Positions 5,648-9,993 of a stretch of DNA of 9,993 bases are shown piece after piece; within the stretch, counting starts at the first letter, position 1; each line of letters starts with the position of its first letter. The stretch is from the NCBI GenBank assembly GCA_047971145.1, contig JBKDZL010000065.1, positions 1 through 9,993 of the forward strand. The letters run 5' to 3'. This DNA comes from JBKDZL01 sp047971145. Its GTDB lineage: Bacteria > Bacillota_I > Bacilli_A > Erysipelotrichales > Erysipelotrichaceae. The notes under the pieces are model-generated. The model was not told the origin of the DNA. It saw only the letters and a list, made by a program, of their open reading frames with translations, and did not search any database. Made by a program: the position numbers and the translations under genes.

Positions 5648-8638
5648 ATGAAACTTGGAATAGATATAGGCTCTACTACTATTAAGTGTGTATTATTAGA
5701 TGATAGCGGGCAGTTAGTATATGATGATTATCAAAGACATTACTCAAAAATAAATGAAGCGCTTTTAAAGCAGTTAGCTAAAATCAATCAACAATTTAAT
5801 ATTGATAAAATTTATGTTGCGGTGGCTGGCTCAGCAGGTATGGGTTATTGTGATAGCATTAACCTCCCCTTTGTTCAAGAGGTCTATGCAACTAAATTAG
5901 CAGTAGAGGAGTATCTTGATGATACTGATGTCGTTATTGAATTGGGTGGTGAGGATGCTAAAATTTTATTTTTATCTAATGGTTTAGAGGTTAGAATGAA
6001 TGGTTCTTGTGCTGGTGGTACTGGAGCTTTTATTGATCAAATGGGTACTTTATTAAATGTTACACCATTAGAGTTAAATGAGCTGGCTAAGAATTATCAA
6101 AAAATTTATCAGATTGCTTCTCGTTGTGGTGTGTTTGCCAAAAGTGATATTCAACCCTTGTTGAATCAAGGAGCTAAAATAGAGGATTTGGCTGCGAGTA
6201 TTTTTAAGGCGATTGTCAATCAAACAGTGGCAGGTTTAGCCCAAGGTCGAGAAATAACTGGTAAAATTGTTTATCTTGGTGGTCCTTTAAGTTTTTTATC
6301 TGAATTAAGAAAATCTTTTGATGACTCTTTAAAAACTCAGGGTATTAATCCTGAGAATTCTTTGTATTTTGTTGCCTTAGGTTCAGCTTTGGCTGCGGAT
6401 AAAGAGTATGTTTTTAATGATTTATATCAAATGGTTAATAATTATGTTAATAAGAATGAATTTAGATCAACCACAGCATTATTTGAAAATGCTGAAGACT
6501 ATCAAAGTTTTAAAGAAAGACATGCAGCCGCAAAGGTTAATAGTACTCAGAATTATGAATATTCTGGTAATTGTTATCTGGGTATTGATGCAGGTTCTAC
6601 TACTGTTAAAATGGTTGTAATAGATGAAACTGAGGAAATAATTTTCTCTAAGTATCAAGTTAATCAGGGTAATCCAGTCGCAATTATTAAAGATTATTTA
6701 AAGGAATTTTATGATCAATACCCTCATGCTATAGTTATGGGTAGTTGTGTTACCGGTTATGGTGAGGAAATGATTAAAGAGGCCTTTTCTTTAGATATGG
6801 GTATTGTAGAAACAGTAGCTCATTTTAAAGGAGCATGTAAATTTGATCCCGAAGTGGATTTTATTATTGATATTGGTGGTCAAGATATTAAGTGTTTTAA
6901 AATTGTGGATGGAGTTATTGATGATATTTACTTAAATGAAGCTTGCTCAGCTGGTTGTGGTTCTTTTCTTCAGTCTTTTGCCAGTGTTTTAGGTTATAGT
7001 TTAGAAGAATTTGCACAGATGGCCATAGTTGCGAAAAATCCTGTAGATTTAGGTTCACGTTGTACTGTATTTATGAACTCAAATATTAAACAAGCTCAAA
7101 AGGATGGGGCTACTGTTGAAGATATTTCAGCTGGGTTGGCGATTTCTGTAGTAAAGAATGCTTTATATAAAGTGATTAGGCTAACTGATGCTAGTAGTAT
7201 TGGTAGTAATATTGTAGTACAGGGTGGAACCTTTTATAATGATGCTGTTTTAAGATCATTTGAGCTAGAGGTTAAGCAAAATGTTACTCGGCCGAATATT
7301 TCTGGAATGATGGGTGCTTATGGCTCAGCATTACACTCTAAACAACAAAATCTTAAAATAAGTAGTACTATTAATAAAACAGAATTATTAAATTTAAAAC
7401 AACAGGTTACTTTATCTAAGTGTGGCGCTTGTGGTAATAATTGTCAATTAACCATTAATAATTTTGGTGATGGGCGAAGATATATTGCCGGTAATAAATG
7501 TGATTTGCCAGTTACTAAAACTAAGCCAGATGAGTCATTAAATATGTTTAAATATAAATTAGAACTATTAGATAGCTACAAGGATAAATTTAATAGTAGT
7601 GAAAATACTAAAGGAACAATTGGTATCCCAATGATTTTAAATTTTTATGAATTACTACCTTTTTGGAGTAAGTTTTTTGCGATGTTAGGCTATAACATTA
7701 AAGTTACTGGTCACTCTACACATGAGCTCTATCAAAAAGGACAACATACTATACCATCAGATACTGTGTGTTATCCTGCGAAGCTAGTTCATGGTCATAT
7801 TGAGGAATTATTAGCAAGTTCTGATGTAGATATCATTTATTATCCTGCTATGACTTATAATTTTGATGAGCGAGTTTCTGATAATCATTATAACTGTCCT
7901 GTAGTAGCTTATTATCCTGAGGTTATCGGTGCTAATGTTAAAAGAATTAAAGAAAAAGTTTTTATTAAAGAGTATATTGGTATTCACAGAAGAAAAGATT
8001 TACCTAATAAGTTAAAAGAAATATTAAGTAAGTATTTATCTAATATTAAAAAAAGAGATATTAAAAAGGCTTTAGATGCTGCCTTTGAAGAGCATGATAA
8101 CTTTTTGGCTAATATTAGAGAAACTGGTCAAAAAATTATTAAAGAAGCACGGAAACAAAAAAAGCAAATCATGGTTTTAGCTGGTAGACCCTATCATTTA
8201 GACCCTGAAATTAATCATGGTATTGATACACTAATTTCTCAATTAAAAGTAGCAATCATTACTGAAGATACAATTAGCCATTTAGTAGATAGTGTTCAGA
8301 CCACAGTATTAAATCAGTGGACTTATCATTCTCGCTTATATGCAGCAGCTAAGTATATTGGTGATTATGATGATTTACATTTAGTGCAATTGGTTTCTTT
8401 TGGTTGTGGTATTGATTCGATAACTACTGATGAAATCAGAAGAATATTAGCTTTAAAAGATAAGATTTATACCCAATTAAAAATTGATGAAATTGCCAAT
8501 TTAGGAGCAGTGAAAATAAGATTACGCAGTCTTTTATCAGCTTTAAAAGAACAAAAACAGCAAAAGAAAAAGAACAATCGCATCGAAGCAACGATGAAAT
8601 TAAAGATTATCAAGGATGAAATTAATGGAAACAACTAA
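5648..8638 (+). CDS. Double-ASKHA acyl-CoA dehydratase activase with DUF2229 region (N-terminal part of a split activase)
   Basis: 996 aa. It carries two BadF/BcrA-type ASKHA ATPase domains. Domain 1 has GIDIGSTT (4-11), ELGGEDAK, C121 in GSCAGGTG and C160 in ASRCGVFAKSDIQ. Domain 2 has GIDAGSTT (312-319), DIGGQDIK, C433 in NEACSAGCGSF and C472 in GSRCTVF. In both, the cluster cysteines are 39 residues apart, as in the [4Fe-4S]-bridging activator HgdC. A Cys cluster follows (C592, C595, C599, C618), perhaps metal-binding. A DUF2229 region comes next (about 655-880: IGIPMILNFYELLPFW, C708 in DTVCYPAK, GRPYH at 846-850, FGCGID at 918-923). The tail is lysine/glutamine-rich. Activators of this family use ATP to drive an electron to low potential. 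Homologues of this architecture are normally about 1400 aa; here the last portion is the next gene. The substrate is unknown and no dehydratase subunits are nearby. Confidence 0.9.
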   Translation: MKLGIDIGSTTIKCVLLDDSGQLVYDDYQRHYSKINEALLKQLAKINQQFNIDKIYVAVAGSAGMGYCDSINLPFVQEVYATKLAVEEYLDDTDVVIELGGEDAKILFLSNGLEVRMNGSCAGGTGAFIDQMGTLLNVTPLELNELAKNYQKIYQIASRCGVFAKSDIQPLLNQGAKIEDLAASIFKAIVNQTVAGLAQGREITGKIVYLGGPLSFLSELRKSFDDSLKTQGINPENSLYFVALGSALAADKEYVFNDLYQMVNNYVNKNEFRSTTALFENAEDYQSFKERHAAAKVNSTQNYEYSGNCYLGIDAGSTTVKMVVIDETEEIIFSKYQVNQGNPVAIIKDYLKEFYDQYPHAIVMGSCVTGYGEEMIKEAFSLDMGIVETVAHFKGACKFDPEVDFIIDIGGQDIKCFKIVDGVIDDIYLNEACSAGCGSFLQSFASVLGYSLEEFAQMAIVAKNPVDLGSRCTVFMNSNIKQAQKDGATVEDISAGLAISVVKNALYKVIRLTDASSIGSNIVVQGGTFYNDAVLRSFELEVKQNVTRPNISGMMGAYGSALHSKQQNLKISSTINKTELLNLKQQVTLSKCGACGNNCQLTINNFGDGRRYIAGNKCDLPVTKTKPDESLNMFKYKLELLDSYKDKFNSSENTKGTIGIPMILNFYELLPFWSKFFAMLGYNIKVTGHSTHELYQKGQHTIPSDTVCYPAKLVHGHIEELLASSDVDIIYYPAMTYNFDERVSDNHYNCPVVAYYPEVIGANVKRIKEKVFIKEYIGIHRRKDLPNKLKEILSKYLSNIKKRDIKKALDAAFEEHDNFLANIRETGQKIIKEARKQKKQIMVLAGRPYHLDPEINHGIDTLISQLKVAIITEDTISHLVDSVQTTVLNQWTYHSRLYAAAKYIGDYDDLHLVQLVSFGCGIDSITTDEIRRILALKDKIYTQLKIDEIANLGAVKIRLRSLLSALKEQKQQKKKNNRIEATMKLKIIKDEINGNN

Positions 8639-9878
8639 AAGAATAGAATTCACTAAAGAAATGAAAAAGGATTATACGATTTTGATACCTAATATGTTGC
8701 CTGTTCATTTTAGACTAGTAGTTGATGTTTTTAGAAATGATGGATATAAAGTAGAACTGCTGGCCAATAATTCTTTTTCAGTCATTGAAAAGGGTCTAAA
8801 GTATGTCCATAATGATACTTGCTATCCTGCTCTTTTGGTTATTGGTCAAATGCTTGATGCTTTAGAAAATAGTAAATATGATTTAAATAAAGTAGCTTTA
8901 TTGATTACTCAAACCGGTGGAGGTTGTCGAGCTAGTAATTATATTCACTTATTGCGTAAAGGGTTAGAAAAAGCAGGACTCTCTCATATTCCAGTTATTT
9001 CCTTAAATATGTCAGGTTTAGAAAAAAATTCTGGTTTTAAATTAACTCCAGTGATTGCTTTGCGTGCTTTGGGTTGTATTGTTTATGGTGATTTGTTGAT
9101 GTTATTGAAAAATCAAATTGAGCCCTATGAGTTAGAAAAAGGCAACTCAGATCAGTTGGTTAAAGCTTGGAGTGATAAACTTATTAGCCTATTTGTTAAA
9201 AATAAAGGCTTATTACCAGTTAGTATTAAAAGAATTTCGAAAGAAATAGTTAATGATTTTGCCAATATTCCTATTAAGAAAACACCAAAATTAAAGGTTG
9301 GTGTTGTTGGTGAGATTTATGTTAAGTATGCTCCTTTAGGTAATAATGATTTAGAGAAGTTTTTATTATCGCAAGATTGTGAAATTATGGTACCAGGGTT
9401 AATGGGTTTTATGTTGTTTAAGACTGATAATAGAATGGAAGACATTATTTTATATGGTGGCAAAAAATTGAAATATCTGGGTGTTAAAGCCTTAAGAAGT
9501 TATTTATTAAGTTTGGAAAAAATCTTAATTGATGTTGTAAAAAATAAACCACAATTTCAGCCACCAGGAGCTTATTTACACTTAAAAGAATTGGTCAAGG
9601 ATTATGTCGGTTATGGTAATAAGATGGGCGAGGGTTGGCTTTTAACTGCGGAAATGTTGGAGTTGATAGAAGTTGGCTATAGTAATATTGTGTGTACTCA
9701 GCCCTTTGGTTGTCTTCCTAATCATATTACTGGTAAGGGTATGATTAGAAAAATCACAGAAAATAATCCTATTGCTAATATTGTACCAATCGACTATGAT
9801 CCTGGGGCAACTAAAGTTAACCAAGAAAATCGTATTAAATTAATGTTAGCAGTCGGCAGAGAGAAAATAAGTAAATAA
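8625..9878 (+). CDS. C-terminal partner of the split CoA-dehydratase activase (COG3581-like)
   Basis: 417 aa, cytoplasmic. It corresponds to the C-terminal domain of the large fused activases: EFTKEMKKDYTILIPNM (8-24), NDTCYPALLVIGQ (C66), QTGGGCRASNY (C101), LNMSGLEKNSGF, ALGCIVYGD (C151), GVVGEIYVKYAPLGNND, then CTQPFGCLPNHITGKG (C357, C363) and PIDYDPGATKVNQENR near the end. The conserved cysteines suggest an iron-sulfur or electron-accepting module resembling 2-hydroxyacyl-CoA dehydratase subunits. ATG 8625 is preferred over ATG 8616 because AAGGA (8612-8616) lies 8 bases before 8625 and abuts 8616. It overlaps the upstream gene by 14 bases, implying coupled translation and a 1:1 complex. 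Its frame has a stop at 8601-8603, so any ancestral fusion point lies within 8604-8638. The function of the whole protein is undetermined. Confidence 0.85.
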   Translation: METTKRIEFTKEMKKDYTILIPNMLPVHFRLVVDVFRNDGYKVELLANNSFSVIEKGLKYVHNDTCYPALLVIGQMLDALENSKYDLNKVALLITQTGGGCRASNYIHLLRKGLEKAGLSHIPVISLNMSGLEKNSGFKLTPVIALRALGCIVYGDLLMLLKNQIEPYELEKGNSDQLVKAWSDKLISLFVKNKGLLPVSIKRISKEIVNDFANIPIKKTPKLKVGVVGEIYVKYAPLGNNDLEKFLLSQDCEIMVPGLMGFMLFKTDNRMEDIILYGGKKLKYLGVKALRSYLLSLEKILIDVVKNKPQFQPPGAYLHLKELVKDYVGYGNKMGEGWLLTAEMLELIEVGYSNIVCTQPFGCLPNHITGKGMIRKITENNPIANIVPIDYDPGATKVNQENRIKLMLAVGREKISK

Positions 9879-9993
9879 TCACACAATTTCACACAAATAC
9901 AACATTATCAAAACACATAATATCTGTATAGTAATAGTTGTAAGCACATAATAGCTTACAAGAAAAATTATATTCCCCAAATATAATTAAATA
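9879..9993. other. Non-coding tail after the activase operon
   Basis: AT-rich and without an ORF. It holds two copies of TCACACAA ten bases apart (9879-9886 and 9889-9896), two copies of CACATAATA (9914-9922 and 9945-9953), and an inverted repeat described separately. No standard terminator with a T-run is present up to the right edge. Confidence 0.5.
9938..9961. repeat. Perfect 8-bp inverted repeat with 8-base spacer
   Basis: TTGTAAGC (9938-9945), ACATAATA, GCTTACAA (9954-9961). The arms would form a stem of moderate stability. The plus-strand sequence after it is GAAAAATTA, not a T-run, so it is a poor intrinsic terminator. It may be a weak terminator, an mRNA 3' end stabiliser or an operator for a gene beyond the right edge. 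Confidence 0.45.

Noticed and set aside
8616..8624. ATG 8616 as the start of the second activase gene
   Set aside because: The only SD-like sequence (AAGGA, 8612-8616) runs into this ATG, leaving no spacer. It is correctly placed for the ATG at 8625.
8604..8638. Programmed frameshift or sequencing error joining the two activase genes
   Set aside because: Fusing the frames needs a +1 or -2 shift within this short overlap. I see no recognisable slippery site or long homopolymer, and gene 2 has its own SD-spaced ATG. Kept as a test, not as the call.

Overview
The window is AT-rich (clearly well under 40% G+C by eye) and uses strong Gram-positive Shine-Dalgarno sequences, a CIRCE heat-shock operator and the standard genetic code (TGA acts as a stop). 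With two oxygen-sensitive iron-sulfur activase-type genes, this points to an anaerobic low-GC member of the Bacillota (Clostridia-like or a relative). I cannot name a genus. There are no tRNAs, rRNAs, insertion sequences, phage genes or CRISPR arrays.

Layout. (1) 1-1028, minus: the 5' 342 codons of a DUF1858 plus ABC-type substrate-binding-fold protein with no signal peptide, running off the left edge. Its promoter is flanked by two palindromes (1041-1054 and 1087-1100). (2) 1122-1700, plus: a complete single-gene heat-shock unit, made of CIRCE, an overlapping sigma-A promoter, an Hsp20 small heat-shock gene and an intrinsic terminator. (3) 1701-2184: a gene-poor stretch holding a weak candidate mini-transcript and a hairpin that probably terminates transcription from both sides. 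(4) 2185-2970, minus: a TauE/SafE (TSUP) permease. (5) 3086-5558, plus: a WYL-domain regulator, then murQ (MurNAc-6-phosphate etherase) 33 bases later, then a VanZ-family membrane protein with its own promoter. Together these look like a cell-wall sugar recycling and envelope module. (6) 5578-9878, plus: a two-gene operon encoding a double-ASKHA, DUF2229-containing activase (996 aa) and its C-terminal partner (417 aa). In related anaerobes these are usually one polypeptide of about 1400 aa; here they are two overlapping genes. (7) 9879-9993: a non-coding tail with a perfect 8-bp inverted repeat.

How the parts work together. The regulator and murQ are probably co-transcribed, so the regulator may sense a MurNAc-derived or other ligand and tune recycling. 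The activase pair should be an ATP-driven electron-transfer machine of the 2-hydroxyacyl-CoA dehydratase activator type. No dehydratase A/B subunits are present in the window, so its electron acceptor is unknown.

The most unusual points are the split activase, the apparently leaderless regulator and VanZ genes that share a TATGTTAAAAT promoter core, the signal-less substrate-binding protein fused to DUF1858, and CIRCE control of a stand-alone hsp20. I did not find an unmistakable new defence or mobile system.
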